From contig JAZRIW010000020.1 of NCBI GenBank assembly GCA_045645505.1, forward strand, positions 1 to 64,000: a stretch of DNA of 64,000 bases, given 5' to 3'. Position numbers and translations under genes: made by a program. Below, one piece after another: positions 16,231 through 25,113 of the stretch. Position 1 is the stretch's first letter. Each line of letters opens with the position of its first letter. Source of the DNA: Fumia sp045645505 (GTDB taxonomy: Bacteria; Bacillota; Clostridia; Oscillospirales; Ruminococcaceae). The notes beneath the pieces are model-generated. The model made no database searches and had not been told where the DNA came from. It saw only the letters and a list, made by a program, of their open reading frames with translations.

Positions 16231-16680
16231 TTATAATTTATTTATAGTTTCCTGATCTATTGTTTTGATATTGTTTTGCTGCATTATATCAGCAATATCT
16301 TTCTTTTCCATATCCTGTGAGGATAAACGTAAAACTATTGAAGCATTGTTTTCAATAATATAATTGAGCGAATACAAATATTCAATAGAGATATTGTTTT
16401 CTTCTATAACAGAGAGGACTTTATCAAGTCCTGCCGGTTCATTCGGAACTGAAACACAGAGAACACGGTTTGTTTTAGAAATGAATCCGTTTTCACGAAG
16501 GGAAATAACTGCAGATTCAATATCAGATTCTCTTACGATAATTCTTACGATACCGAAATGAGTAGTGTCTGCCATAGACATAGCAAGAAGGTCGATGCCT
16601 TTTTCTGCTAAAATTTTTGTAAGGGAACGCAAAGTACCATTACTGTTTTCAAGATAAACTGATATTTGATTTATAAACAT
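16231..16680 (-). CDS. Tandem ACT-domain protein
   Basis: 149 residues made of two ACT domains: MFINQISVYLENSNGTLRSLTKIL begins the first and LCVSVPNEPAGLDKVLSVIEE the second. ACT domains bind amino acids and report their level. There is no catalytic domain. It lies 16 bp downstream of the phenylacetate-CoA ligase gene on the same strand, so both should share the Phe-type T-box leader. ACT-only proteins beside aryl-acid CoA ligases are common in anaerobes and are suspected to regulate aromatic amino acid metabolism. The bound ligand is inferred to be aromatic. Confidence 0.85.
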   Translation of the reverse strand: MFINQISVYLENSNGTLRSLTKILAEKGIDLLAMSMADTTHFGIVRIIVRESDIESAVISLRENGFISKTNRVLCVSVPNEPAGLDKVLSVIEENNISIEYLYSLNYIIENNASIVLRLSSQDMEKKDIADIMQQNNIKTIDQETINKL

Positions 16681-16696
16681 AACTATCCGTCCTTTC

Positions 16697-18019
16697 TTAT
16701 TTTGTGAGACCTCTGTTATCTATAATACGTTTGGATTTTCCTTCAGAACGGGGAATTGATTTAGGAGGAACAAGTTTTACTATTGCTGATATGCCGACAA
16801 CCGATTTAATACCCTCTGAAATAGCGTTTCTTATTGATTCAATGTCAGAGATTGTATCAGAGAAGATATCTTCTGTAAGCTCTACCTGTACTTCGAGGCG
16901 GTCAGTCGAATTTACTCTGTCAACTACTAACATATAATGGGGTGCAACGCCCGGAATTTTTAATAAGACAGATTCAATCTGACTTGGGAATACGTTTACA
17001 CCTCTTATTATAAGCATATCATCGGTACGTCCTGTGATACTGCTCATTCTTATATGAGTTCTTGAGCAGGCACATTTTTCTTCGGTGAGGGTACATATGT
17101 CGTGTGTGCGGTAGCGTAGCATAGGCATACCTGTTTTGGTGATGGTTGTGAGTACGAGCTCACCGCTTTCACCATAGGGGAGGGGTTTTCCTGTATCGGG
17201 ATCTACAATCTCAGCGATTACATGGTCTTCGTTTATATGCATACCTGCTTTTGCACTGCACTCATATGCAACACCGGGACCTGCGATTTCAGTTAATCCG
17301 TAGATATTATATGCATTTATATCGAATAGACTCTCGATTTTGTCTCTCATTTCCTCTGTCCAGGGTTCAGCACCAAAACAACCTGATTTTAATTTGAAAT
17401 CTTTTATATCATAGCCCATTTCTTTAAGGGATTCACCTAAGAAAATAGCATATGAGGGTGTGCAACAAAGCAATGTAGAACCAAGGTCATGCATCATCAT
17501 AAGTTGTCTGTTTGTATTACCGCTTGACATGGGGATAACCATAGATTTAATTTTTGAAGCTCCCTGATGTGCACCGAGTCCGCCTGTGAATAAGCCATAG
17601 CCATAAGTTACCTGAACAATATCATCTTTACCTGCACCTGCTGCTGTGAGTGAACGGGCAACCATTTCAGTCCATACATCTATATCATTTTCGGTGTATC
17701 CCGAAACGATAGGTTTACCGGTTGTACCGGAAGACCCTTGGATTCTTACTATTTCTGATTTGGGTACAGCGAATAATCCGTAAGGGAATTCATCACGTAA
17801 ATCTGATTTATTGGTGAATGGAAGAAGATGCAAATCATCAATGGATTTTATGTCATTGGGGGTTACGTTCATTTCGTCCATACGGGCTTTATACAGTGGT
17901 ACATTTTTGTATATGTGAGCCACTGTTTCGCGTAGTCTTTTGCTTTGAAGCTTTTTTAATTTACTTCTGTCCATACATTCAATTTTCGGGTTGTAAATTT
18001 TGTTTTCTTCAATTTTCAT
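16697..18019 (-). CDS. paaK: Phenylacetate-CoA ligase
   Basis: About 440 residues of the ANL superfamily: the P-loop-like GSSGTTGKPIVSG, ATP motif YNIYGLTEIAGPG, and C-terminal GRTDDMLIIRGVNVFPSQIE hinge/lysine region. It converts an aryl acetate plus CoA and ATP to the aryl-acetyl-CoA. The frame extends to 18094, but the ATG at 18019 has AAAGGA upstream and starts with the normal N-terminus, and the longer part lies in the T-box terminator tail. A Phe-type T-box suggests it makes phenylacetyl-CoA for reductive carboxylation to phenylpyruvate, a known anaerobic route to phenylalanine (inference). The partner 2-oxoacid:ferredoxin oxidoreductase is not in the window. Confidence 0.92.
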   Translation of the reverse strand: MKIEENKIYNPKIECMDRSKLKKLQSKRLRETVAHIYKNVPLYKARMDEMNVTPNDIKSIDDLHLLPFTNKSDLRDEFPYGLFAVPKSEIVRIQGSSGTTGKPIVSGYTENDIDVWTEMVARSLTAAGAGKDDIVQVTYGYGLFTGGLGAHQGASKIKSMVIPMSSGNTNRQLMMMHDLGSTLLCCTPSYAIFLGESLKEMGYDIKDFKLKSGCFGAEPWTEEMRDKIESLFDINAYNIYGLTEIAGPGVAYECSAKAGMHINEDHVIAEIVDPDTGKPLPYGESGELVLTTITKTGMPMLRYRTHDICTLTEEKCACSRTHIRMSSITGRTDDMLIIRGVNVFPSQIESVLLKIPGVAPHYMLVVDRVNSTDRLEVQVELTEDIFSDTISDIESIRNAISEGIKSVVGISAIVKLVPPKSIPRSEGKSKRIIDNRGLTK

Positions 18020-18071
18020 AAAAATCATTCCTTTAAATAAAAATTTTTTTATGTAGCTTTTTAAAATCAGA

Positions 18072-18118
18072 AAATAAAAAAGTCTCTTTAACAAACTTTA
18101 AAAGTCAGTTAAAGAGAC
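18072..18118 (-). terminator. T-box terminator before paaK
   Basis: On the minus strand GTCTCTTTAAC pairs with GTTAAAGAGAC (18118-18082) and is followed by TTTTTTA. It is the regulated terminator of the T-box leader. Confidence 0.9.
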
Positions 18119-18358
18119 GAATTTATAAAATCCGCGGTACCACTCTTTTTGTATATATCAAATAATATATACCACTTTAAGCCTCTAAAAAAGCCCTTTG
18201 CACTTACGTAGCATTCACGGGAGGAACTACTCGAAATAATCTTTCCCTTCTCCAACTCGGAAGTGAAAGGCTAAAATATACTCCACCAACGACTCGCACC
18301 AAACGTCGCTTCTCTTATCGCTTCATATATCCGCCGTCTTCGTCAAAGTTATTGTTAT
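18079..18358 (-). promoter_or_regulatory. T-box leader of paaK-ACT, specifier reads UUC (Phe)
   Basis: This 377-bp gene-free stretch holds a complete T-box: a stem I with AAGAGAAG and distal loop GGUGCGAG, the antiterminator core AGUGGUACCGCGGA (18131-18146), and the terminator. In stem I the 3' side reads CCUUUCACUUCCGAG. Aligning with the glyQS pattern (specifier, one purine, short stem, GAG) puts UUC at 18267-18265, a phenylalanine codon. Uncharged tRNA-Phe would then favour read-through into paaK. Class is certain; specifier assignment is by pattern only. Confidence 0.85.
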
Positions 18359-18395
18359 TATGATATACCTTGAATTTTAATTTGTCAAGTGTTTT

Positions 18396-19667
18396 TTATC
18401 TGTTAATTTTGTCGGGATAAAGTTTTGCGGTTTCCAGTAAAATGTGAATCGCTTTTGAAGATGCAAGATAGCGTATCATTTCGCGTGAATTTTCATCACG
18501 ACTTACTATATTAAGCTCTATTGCTTCAGATTTAAGCTCACTATCGACTGCAATATACACAAGTCCTACCGGCTTTCCCTCGGAGGCTGAGGGACCTGCA
18601 TTACCCGTTACTGCTATTCCTATATCGGCATTTGAAAGTTTTCTTACTCCTTTAGCCATTTCAAGTGCAACCTGCGGAGAAATGGCGGTAAATTCCTGTA
18701 AAGTATTTTCCTTTACAGATAAAACTTCTGATTTTATCCTGCTTGAATAGCTTGATATGCCACATTCAAATACTTTAGAGGCTCCGTCTATTTCAGTAAG
18801 GCGTTTAGAGATGTATCCTGCGGTACAGCTTTCTGCAGTTGCAACCATAAGCCCTTTTTTCTTAAGAGTATCTACTGCTGCCTTTTGTAAACTGCCTACG
18901 TCTATACCATACAGATATTCTCCGACTTCACTTTTAATTTTGTCAATTACGGGTGTCATCATTTTTTCAGCTTCATTTTTATCCTTTGCCATAGCGGTTA
19001 CACGCACCATTACTTCACCTGTTTTAGCATACGGGGCTATGGAGGGATTTTTATTGTTTTTCATTAAATCGTACAATTTACTTTCGAGTAATGATTCACC
19101 TATTCCGTAAAAATGAAGATTATGGGATAAAAGTATATTATCACTTTTTTGTGATAAAAAGGAAACGACAGAATTATCAAACATCTTTTTCATTTCATTC
19201 GGAGGTCCGGGGAGCATTATTGCAATTTTTCCGTTTTCTTCTATTGCACAGCCCGGTGCGGTTCCGTTGGGGTTTGGGAAAATGATGGAATTTTCGGGCA
19301 TCATAGCTTGTTTTATATTGTTTTTTGGCATTACTTTATTTGATTTTTTATAGTAATCTTTAATTGCTTTAAGTGAATTTTCATCGAGTATAAGTTTTCT
19401 GTTAAAAAACTGTGCAATTGTTTCTTTTGAAAGGTCATCATAAGTAGGGCCAAGTCCACCGGTTGTTATAACAATATCTGCTCTTGAAAAGGAGAGAGCT
19501 AAATTTTCTTTCAGACGTTCTGGATTATCACCAACAACCGATTGATGATATACGTTTATTCCTAATTTTGTAAGTTCTTTTGCTATATATGCGGCATTTG
19601 TGTTTACAATATCACCCATTAAAATTTCAGTTCCGATACAAAGAATCTCTGCATTTTTTGCTTTCAA
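18396..19667 (-). CDS. cinA: CinA-family protein (NMN deamidase/competence-damage)
   Basis: 423 residues, full length. The N-terminal MoCF-biosynthesis-like domain has ILCIGTEILMGDIVNTNAAY and TTGGLGPTYDDLS. The C-terminal CinA domain has ATAESCTAGYISKRLTEIDGAS and AVTGNAGPSASEGKPVG, carrying the Ser/Lys deamidase region. The family recycles pyridine nucleotides (NMN to NaMN, ADP-ribose hydrolysis). It is transcribed on its own, divergent from recJ and just upstream of the T-box leader on the same strand. Confidence 0.95.
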   Translation of the reverse strand: MKAKNAEILCIGTEILMGDIVNTNAAYIAKELTKLGINVYHQSVVGDNPERLKENLALSFSRADIVITTGGLGPTYDDLSKETIAQFFNRKLILDENSLKAIKDYYKKSNKVMPKNNIKQAMMPENSIIFPNPNGTAPGCAIEENGKIAIMLPGPPNEMKKMFDNSVVSFLSQKSDNILLSHNLHFYGIGESLLESKLYDLMKNNKNPSIAPYAKTGEVMVRVTAMAKDKNEAEKMMTPVIDKIKSEVGEYLYGIDVGSLQKAAVDTLKKKGLMVATAESCTAGYISKRLTEIDGASKVFECGISSYSSRIKSEVLSVKENTLQEFTAISPQVALEMAKGVRKLSNADIGIAVTGNAGPSASEGKPVGLVYIAVDSELKSEAIELNIVSRDENSREMIRYLASSKAIHILLETAKLYPDKINR

Positions 19668-19743
19668 AACAAATCTCCACCTTTCAATAATATTTTATCA
19701 TATAAAGTATTATTTGCAAAGTAGTGGTAAGATATTTTTTGAG

Positions 19744-19772
19744 TTGAAATATTTATCAAAAGATGTTAAAAT
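19744..19772 (+). promoter_or_regulatory. Sigma-A promoter of recJ operon
   Basis: TTGAAA (19744-19749), 17-bp spacer, TAAAAT (19767-19772). AAGGGGAG precedes the recJ ATG at 19821. Confidence 0.65.
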
Positions 19773-19820
19773 AATATTTTAAAAGGAATTTTAATATTTT
19801 TTAGGGAAGGGGAGAATTTT

Positions 19821-21857
19821 ATGTCGTTTTCAAAATGGGTAATGCCGAGCTTTGACAAAGACAAAAGCAGAGAAATTCAGGCAGAATATGGCGTTTCTGC
19901 AATGGTTGCTGATATTTTAGTGGCACGTAACTTTTCAAAGCAGGAATTAGACGAAATTTTAGATGACAAAAATGTAATTGCTGACCCTTTTTTACTTGAT
20001 GATATGGATAAAGCGGTAGCCCGTATAAACAAGGCGATTGAACTTAATGAAAAAATTGCCGTGTATGGGGATTATGACTGTGATGGGGTTACTGCTACGG
20101 TTATAGTTGTTTCTTTTTTACAGTCTATGGGAGCAGATGTTTTTTACTATATTCCTGAGCGTCAGGAGGGATATGGGTTAAATAATGCTGCTATAGATAT
20201 GATTGATGAAAAAGGTGCTAAATTACTTATTACTGTTGACAATGGTATATCAGCTTTTGATGAGATAGATTATGCAAATTCAAAGGGAATTGATGTTATT
20301 GTTACTGACCATCATCAGGTGGGAGAAAAAATTCCATCGGCGTTGGCGGTGATAAATCCCCACAGAAAAGAATATAACGGATTTAAGGAGCTTTGCGGTG
20401 CAGGGGTTGCTTTAAAGCTTTGCGCAGCAATTGACGGAGATTACGAGAATATTTTTGACAGTTTTTCAGTTTTGGCGGCTATTGGTACTATTGGTGATGT
20501 TGTTAAACTTAAATCCGAGAATCGTCTGATTGTAAAAAAAGGGCTTGAGCAGATTTTATATACCGATAATATAGGAATAACAGCGCTTATAAAGGCAAGT
20601 GGACTGGAAAATAAAACTTTAAATGCACAGCGGGTTGCTTTTAGTATAGTGCCGAGGATAAATGCAGCGGGAAGAATGGGAAAGGCTAATTTAGCGACTG
20701 AGCTTTTATTTTGTGAAGATGAAGAAACTGCATTTGATTTAGCACAGATGATAGAAGATTTAAATGCTCAAAGACGTGTTGAGGAGGAGAAAATACTTAA
20801 GATTTTGCAGGGAAAAATTGAAGAAAACCCACAAGTTCTTTTAGACAGAGTTTTACTTGTAGAAAGTGAAAATCTTCACCATGGTGTTTTGGGAATAGTG
20901 GCTTCACGTCTTTCAAATCTTTACGGAAAGCCTGCATTTGTCCTTTCTGCTGAGGATGAGCTTTCTATGGGTTCTGCAAGAAGTATAGGGGATTTTTCAA
21001 TTTATTCTGCCTTAACTTACTGCGATGATATTCTTATAAAATATGGAGGACATAAGTCTGCGGCAGGTGTGACTTTGAAAACTTCGGATGTTAATGAATT
21101 CAGAGAGAAGCTTAATGAGTATGCATCTGAGAATTATGACCTTATGCCTGTTGTAACTAAAAATATCGATAAAGAGCTTCATATTGATGATATAAATGTA
21201 AATTCGGTGAGTGAGCTTGAGATTTTAGAGCCTTGCGGAGAAGATAATTTTCCTCCTGTATTTTTGCTCAGAAACTGCACAGTAGAGGCTATACAGCCAT
21301 TGGCAGGGGATAAGCATTTAAAAATTAAAGTTAATTTTGAAGGTAAAAATATTAATCTTCTTTATTTTAAAATGTCTTCTGATAAATTTATTTATTCTGT
21401 AGGCAACAAGATAGATGTTTTAGCTAATCTTGAAATCAATACCTTTCATGATGTTATTTCAATTGCAGTTAAAATATCTGATATAAGGCCTTGTAATTTT
21501 GAAGATGTGAAGATGATAAATGCAGAGCATTTTTATGGAAAAATTCGTCGTAATGAAAAGGTTGACAAAAAGATTATCGATATTTCTGTTCCAAATACAG
21601 ATGAATTAAGAACTACTTATAAGATTTTAAAAAAGCTTGATGACAGAGATTTTTGTCTTGATGATATTTATCTTCTGGCGTTTTCGGGCAAGATAAATTA
21701 TTGTAAATTTAAATTGATGATAGATATTTTAGAAGAGCTTTCTTTGATTTTTGTATCCAGAGATTTTTCTTCGGTGAAAATTTTAAAAACCGAAAAAGTG
21801 GATCTTGAAAGCTCAAAAATCTTATCAGATTTGAAGAGGAGGTGCCTTTGTGAGTAA
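19821..21857 (+). CDS. recJ: Single-stranded-DNA exonuclease RecJ
   Basis: 678 residues. A 5'-3' ssDNA exonuclease of recombination and mismatch repair. DHH-superfamily metal motifs are visible: AVYGDYDCDGVTA (motif I), TVDNGI, VTDHHQVG (the DHH), and in the DHHA1 domain KYGGHKSAAGVTL. The OB-fold follows, and a C-terminal extension of about 130 residues (from about 545) is longer than in E. coli but common in Clostridia. It overlaps relA by 8 bp, so the two are translationally coupled, and heads recJ-relA-dtd-MBL-hemZ. Confidence 0.95.
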   Translation: MSFSKWVMPSFDKDKSREIQAEYGVSAMVADILVARNFSKQELDEILDDKNVIADPFLLDDMDKAVARINKAIELNEKIAVYGDYDCDGVTATVIVVSFLQSMGADVFYYIPERQEGYGLNNAAIDMIDEKGAKLLITVDNGISAFDEIDYANSKGIDVIVTDHHQVGEKIPSALAVINPHRKEYNGFKELCGAGVALKLCAAIDGDYENIFDSFSVLAAIGTIGDVVKLKSENRLIVKKGLEQILYTDNIGITALIKASGLENKTLNAQRVAFSIVPRINAAGRMGKANLATELLFCEDEETAFDLAQMIEDLNAQRRVEEEKILKILQGKIEENPQVLLDRVLLVESENLHHGVLGIVASRLSNLYGKPAFVLSAEDELSMGSARSIGDFSIYSALTYCDDILIKYGGHKSAAGVTLKTSDVNEFREKLNEYASENYDLMPVVTKNIDKELHIDDINVNSVSELEILEPCGEDNFPPVFLLRNCTVEAIQPLAGDKHLKIKVNFEGKNINLLYFKMSSDKFIYSVGNKIDVLANLEINTFHDVISIAVKISDIRPCNFEDVKMINAEHFYGKIRRNEKVDKKIIDISVPNTDELRTTYKILKKLDDRDFCLDDIYLLAFSGKINYCKFKLMIDILEELSLIFVSRDFSSVKILKTEKVDLESSKILSDLKRRCLCE

Positions 21858-24030
21858 TGATAGCATGATAAAAAAACTTTTAGATGCAGTAAAGTCAAGT
21901 GACAAAAATTACGATGTTGAAAAAATTAAAAACGCTTATGAGATTGCAAATTCTGCTCATGAAGGTCAGTTCAGACAGTCGGGAGACCCTTATATAAGTC
22001 ATCCTGTTTCTGTGGCTATTGTATTAGTGGATTTAGGTATGGATACCGATTGTATCTGTGCTGCACTTTTGCATGATGTTGTAGAAGATACCGATGTGAC
22101 TTTAAGTGAACTGAGTCGTAAATTCGGTGACGATGTTGCACTTATGGTAAACGGTGTAACTAAATTAGGTCAGATTCCGCTTGTAACAAAAGAAGAACAA
22201 CAGGCGGAAAATATACGAAAAATGCTTTTAGCTATGAGTGAAGATGTCAGGGTAATTATTATAAAGCTTGCTGACAGACTTCATAATATGCGTACGCTTA
22301 ATTTTAAATCTGACAGACGAAGAAGAGAAATTTCTCTTGAAACTATGGAAATCTATGCTCCTATTGCGCATAGATTGGGTATCAGGGCGTTAAAAGAGGA
22401 GTTAGAAGATACAGCTCTTAAATATCTTGACCCCATAGGTTATAAAGAAATAGAAGAAACTCTGGCATTAAAGCAGGAGGACAGAGAAAAGTTTATTCAT
22501 GAGATTAAGGATAAAATTTCTTTAAGACTCGATGAATACGGGTTTGAGCCACATATCACAGGCAGGGTAAAGAGCATATTCGGTATCTACCGTAAGGTGT
22601 ATATGGCAGGTAAATCTTTTGAAGAGCTTTATGATATTTATGCGGCCAGAATTATCGTGAATACCGTTATCGAATGTTATAATATCCTCGGTATAATTCA
22701 CGATTTGTTCAGACCTATTCCAAATCGCTTCAAGGATTATATTTCTACTCCAAAATCAAATATGTATCAGTCACTTCATACCACTGTTATTGACAAAGAG
22801 GGAATACCTTTTGAAATTCAGATACGCACCTGGGATATGCATTATACTGCTGAGTTCGGAATTGCGGCACACTGGAAGTATAAAGCTGGTATTCAGGGAA
22901 AAGACAGACTTGAAGAACGTCTTGCCTGGGTAAGACAGATTATTGAATCTCAGCAGGAGGCTGAGGGTGCAGAGGATATTGTAAAGAATATCAAGACTGA
23001 CTTGTCACCTGATGACGTTTTTGTTTTTACGCCTAAAGGTGATGTAAAGAGTTTGCCGGCAGGTTCTACCATTGTTGACTTTGCTTATGCTATTCATACT
23101 GCTGTAGGAAATCGTATGACAGGTGCTAAGGTTGACGGACGTATCGTTACACTTGATTATCAGGTTAAAACGGGTGAAATTGTCGAAATTATGACGACAA
23201 AATCTCTGGTCGGATCTCCAAAGAGAGACTGGATTAAATTTGCTAAAACAAGTGAAGCGAGAAACAAAATCAGAGCGTGGTTTAAAAAAGAACGCCGTGA
23301 TGAGAATATTGCCGAGGGTAAAGCGGAACTGGAAAAGGAATTTCGGAGAAATTATATTTATTTCGATGATGATGAAAGTTACCGCAATTTTATGGAGCCT
23401 GTTATTAAACGTCAGCATAAAGAGTCACTTGATGATTTTTATGCGGCGATAGGTTACGGCGGAATTTTCATAGCGAGGATTATGCCTCGTATCAAAGATG
23501 ATTACGCTAAACTGATGAAGACGGATATTGAACCGAAAATCACTGCTTTAAAAGTGGATAATGGTAAAAAGCACAGTAGCGCAGTTGTTGTTGAGGGAAT
23601 TGATAACTGTCTTGTGAAGTTTTCGCAGTGTTGTAATCCTCTTCCCGGTGATGAAATCATCGGTTTTATCACAAGAGGATATGGCGTTTCGGTGCATAAA
23701 AAAGATTGTGTTAATGTTATTTCTTCAATGAATGATGTGATTCAGAGAGAACGTTGGATTAATGTGCATTGGGCTGATAATAACGTAACTCATTTCAGGG
23801 CCGCTTTGGATATTGTAGCTCATGACAGAAATTCACTTGTAGCAGATGTCAGTGTAGCACTTTCCAATATGCGAGTTCCCATTCACGAATTTAATGCAAG
23901 AGAACTTAAAAACGGAAATGCAAGTATTACTGTAACTATCGGTACCCAAGGCAAAGAACATCTGGATACCATTATCCAGAAACTTTCAAAAGTAAAGGGC
24001 ATTATATCTGTAGAACGTTCAGGAAAATAG
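21850..24030 (+). CDS. relA: Bifunctional (p)ppGpp synthetase/hydrolase
   Basis: 726 residues, the long RelA/SpoT (Rel) type. The HD hydrolase region has AAHEGQFRQSGDPYISHP-like sequence and LLHDVVEDT; the synthetase has GRVKSIFGIYRK, SLHTTVI and EIQIRT; then TGS (VFVFTPKGDVKSLPAGST), a conserved-Cys region (KFSQCCNPLPGDEI) and a C-terminal ACT. Both HD and synthetase motifs are intact, so it should make and degrade the alarmone. Start GTG 21850 follows AGGAGG. Position after recJ and before dtd is the usual Firmicute order. Confidence 0.95.
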   Translation: MSNDSMIKKLLDAVKSSDKNYDVEKIKNAYEIANSAHEGQFRQSGDPYISHPVSVAIVLVDLGMDTDCICAALLHDVVEDTDVTLSELSRKFGDDVALMVNGVTKLGQIPLVTKEEQQAENIRKMLLAMSEDVRVIIIKLADRLHNMRTLNFKSDRRRREISLETMEIYAPIAHRLGIRALKEELEDTALKYLDPIGYKEIEETLALKQEDREKFIHEIKDKISLRLDEYGFEPHITGRVKSIFGIYRKVYMAGKSFEELYDIYAARIIVNTVIECYNILGIIHDLFRPIPNRFKDYISTPKSNMYQSLHTTVIDKEGIPFEIQIRTWDMHYTAEFGIAAHWKYKAGIQGKDRLEERLAWVRQIIESQQEAEGAEDIVKNIKTDLSPDDVFVFTPKGDVKSLPAGSTIVDFAYAIHTAVGNRMTGAKVDGRIVTLDYQVKTGEIVEIMTTKSLVGSPKRDWIKFAKTSEARNKIRAWFKKERRDENIAEGKAELEKEFRRNYIYFDDDESYRNFMEPVIKRQHKESLDDFYAAIGYGGIFIARIMPRIKDDYAKLMKTDIEPKITALKVDNGKKHSSAVVVEGIDNCLVKFSQCCNPLPGDEIIGFITRGYGVSVHKKDCVNVISSMNDVIQRERWINVHWADNNVTHFRAALDIVAHDRNSLVADVSVALSNMRVPIHEFNARELKNGNASITVTIGTQGKEHLDTIIQKLSKVKGIISVERSGK

Positions 24031-24038
24031 GTGATAAT

Positions 24039-24491
24039 ATGAAATTGGTAATTCAAAGAGTAAAAAAGGCTTCAGTTACTGCTGACGGAGTTCTGACCGG
24101 AAGTATTGATGACGGACTTGTGGTTTTAATCGGTGTTACCGATGGGGATACCGAGTCACAGGCTGAGTACCTTGCAGGTAAAACTGCGAGACTTCGTATT
24201 TTTACCGATGAGGAAGATAAACTTAATTTGTCGGTTAAGGATATTGGCGGAAAAATTATTGTGGTATCTAATTTTACTCTGGCAGGAGATTGCAAAAAAG
24301 GAAACAGACCTTCTTTTGACAAGGCGGCAAAACAACCTCTTTCAGAACAGCTTTATTTAAAGTATGTTGAATATCTTAAGGCGTTTGATATTGAGGTTTA
24401 TACCGGTGTTTTCGGTGCACATATGGAAATTGATATGGTGGCATCGGGACCTATTACTATAAATATGGATACTAATGAAATGGGACATTAA
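24039..24491 (+). CDS. dtd: D-aminoacyl-tRNA deacylase
   Basis: 150 residues, normal for DTD. It removes D-amino acids (and glycine from tRNA-Ala) from mischarged tRNAs. The start MKLVIQRVKKASV is typical. The catalytic Gly-containing SQFTL motif appears as SNFTLAGD, with Asn for Gln, and the cross-subunit Gly-cis-Pro loop as ASGPITI. These small changes are within what I expect for the family. It starts 9 bp after relA. Confidence 0.92.
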   Translation: MKLVIQRVKKASVTADGVLTGSIDDGLVVLIGVTDGDTESQAEYLAGKTARLRIFTDEEDKLNLSVKDIGGKIIVVSNFTLAGDCKKGNRPSFDKAAKQPLSEQLYLKYVEYLKAFDIEVYTGVFGAHMEIDMVASGPITINMDTNEMGH

Positions 24492-24492
24492 A

Positions 24493-25113
24493 ATGAAAAT
24501 ATTTACTTTAGAAGTGGGATATATAGGCACTAATTGTTATGTTGTTGTAAACGGGGATAATGAGGCTGTTGTCATTGACCCCGGTGACGAGGCAGGAAAA
24601 ATCAGAGATTTTTTAAAGGAGAATAATTTTACTTTAAAAATGATTTTTTTAACTCATGGACATTTTGACCATATAGGTGCAGTTTCCGAGCTTAAAAATG
24701 AGTTTTCGGTTCCTGTATATATTCACCCTGATGATTATGAAATGGCAAAAGATCCTCTTAAAAATGAGTCACGAAATTTTGGCGGACCTGAAGTTTTCTG
24801 TGTTCCTGATAAATTTTATAATGACAAGGATATAATCCCTTTCGGCAGCGAAAGCTTTGAAGTTATGGTTACTCCCGGACATTCAGAGGGAAGTGTATCA
24901 CTTATTACAGGTGATAATATCTTTACAGGTGATACTCTTTTTGCCGGTAGTATAGGTCGTACAGATTTATATAAAGGGAATTATTCTGTTTTAGCTTGTT
25001 CGCTTAAAAAGTTTTTGGATATTGAAAAAGATTTTAATATTTTTCCGGGACATGGTGAAGCTACTTCTCTAAGCTATGAAAAAAGATTAAATCCTTTTCT
25101 GAGGTTATTTTAA
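24493..25113 (+). CDS. Metallo-beta-lactamase-fold hydrolase (glyoxalase II-like)
   Basis: 206 residues. Zinc ligands are visible in order: THGHFDHIG (HxHxDH), TPGHSEGS, GDTLFAGSIGRTD and FPGHGEAT. This pattern is that of small YcbL/glyoxalase II-like thioester hydrolases, which lack the helical glutathione-binding domain, so the substrate is probably not SLG. A longer frame starts at 24475 inside dtd; the ATG at 24493, just behind the dtd stop, gives the normal N-terminus MKIFTLEVGYIGTNCY. It is common next to relA-dtd and hemZ in Clostridia. Confidence 0.88.
   Translation: MKIFTLEVGYIGTNCYVVVNGDNEAVVIDPGDEAGKIRDFLKENNFTLKMIFLTHGHFDHIGAVSELKNEFSVPVYIHPDDYEMAKDPLKNESRNFGGPEVFCVPDKFYNDKDIIPFGSESFEVMVTPGHSEGSVSLITGDNIFTGDTLFAGSIGRTDLYKGNYSVLACSLKKFLDIEKDFNIFPGHGEATSLSYEKRLNPFLRLF

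Noticed and set aside
18757..19110. Plus-strand frame of 117 codons within cinA
   Set aside because: Shadow of cinA, which has all family motifs on the minus strand.
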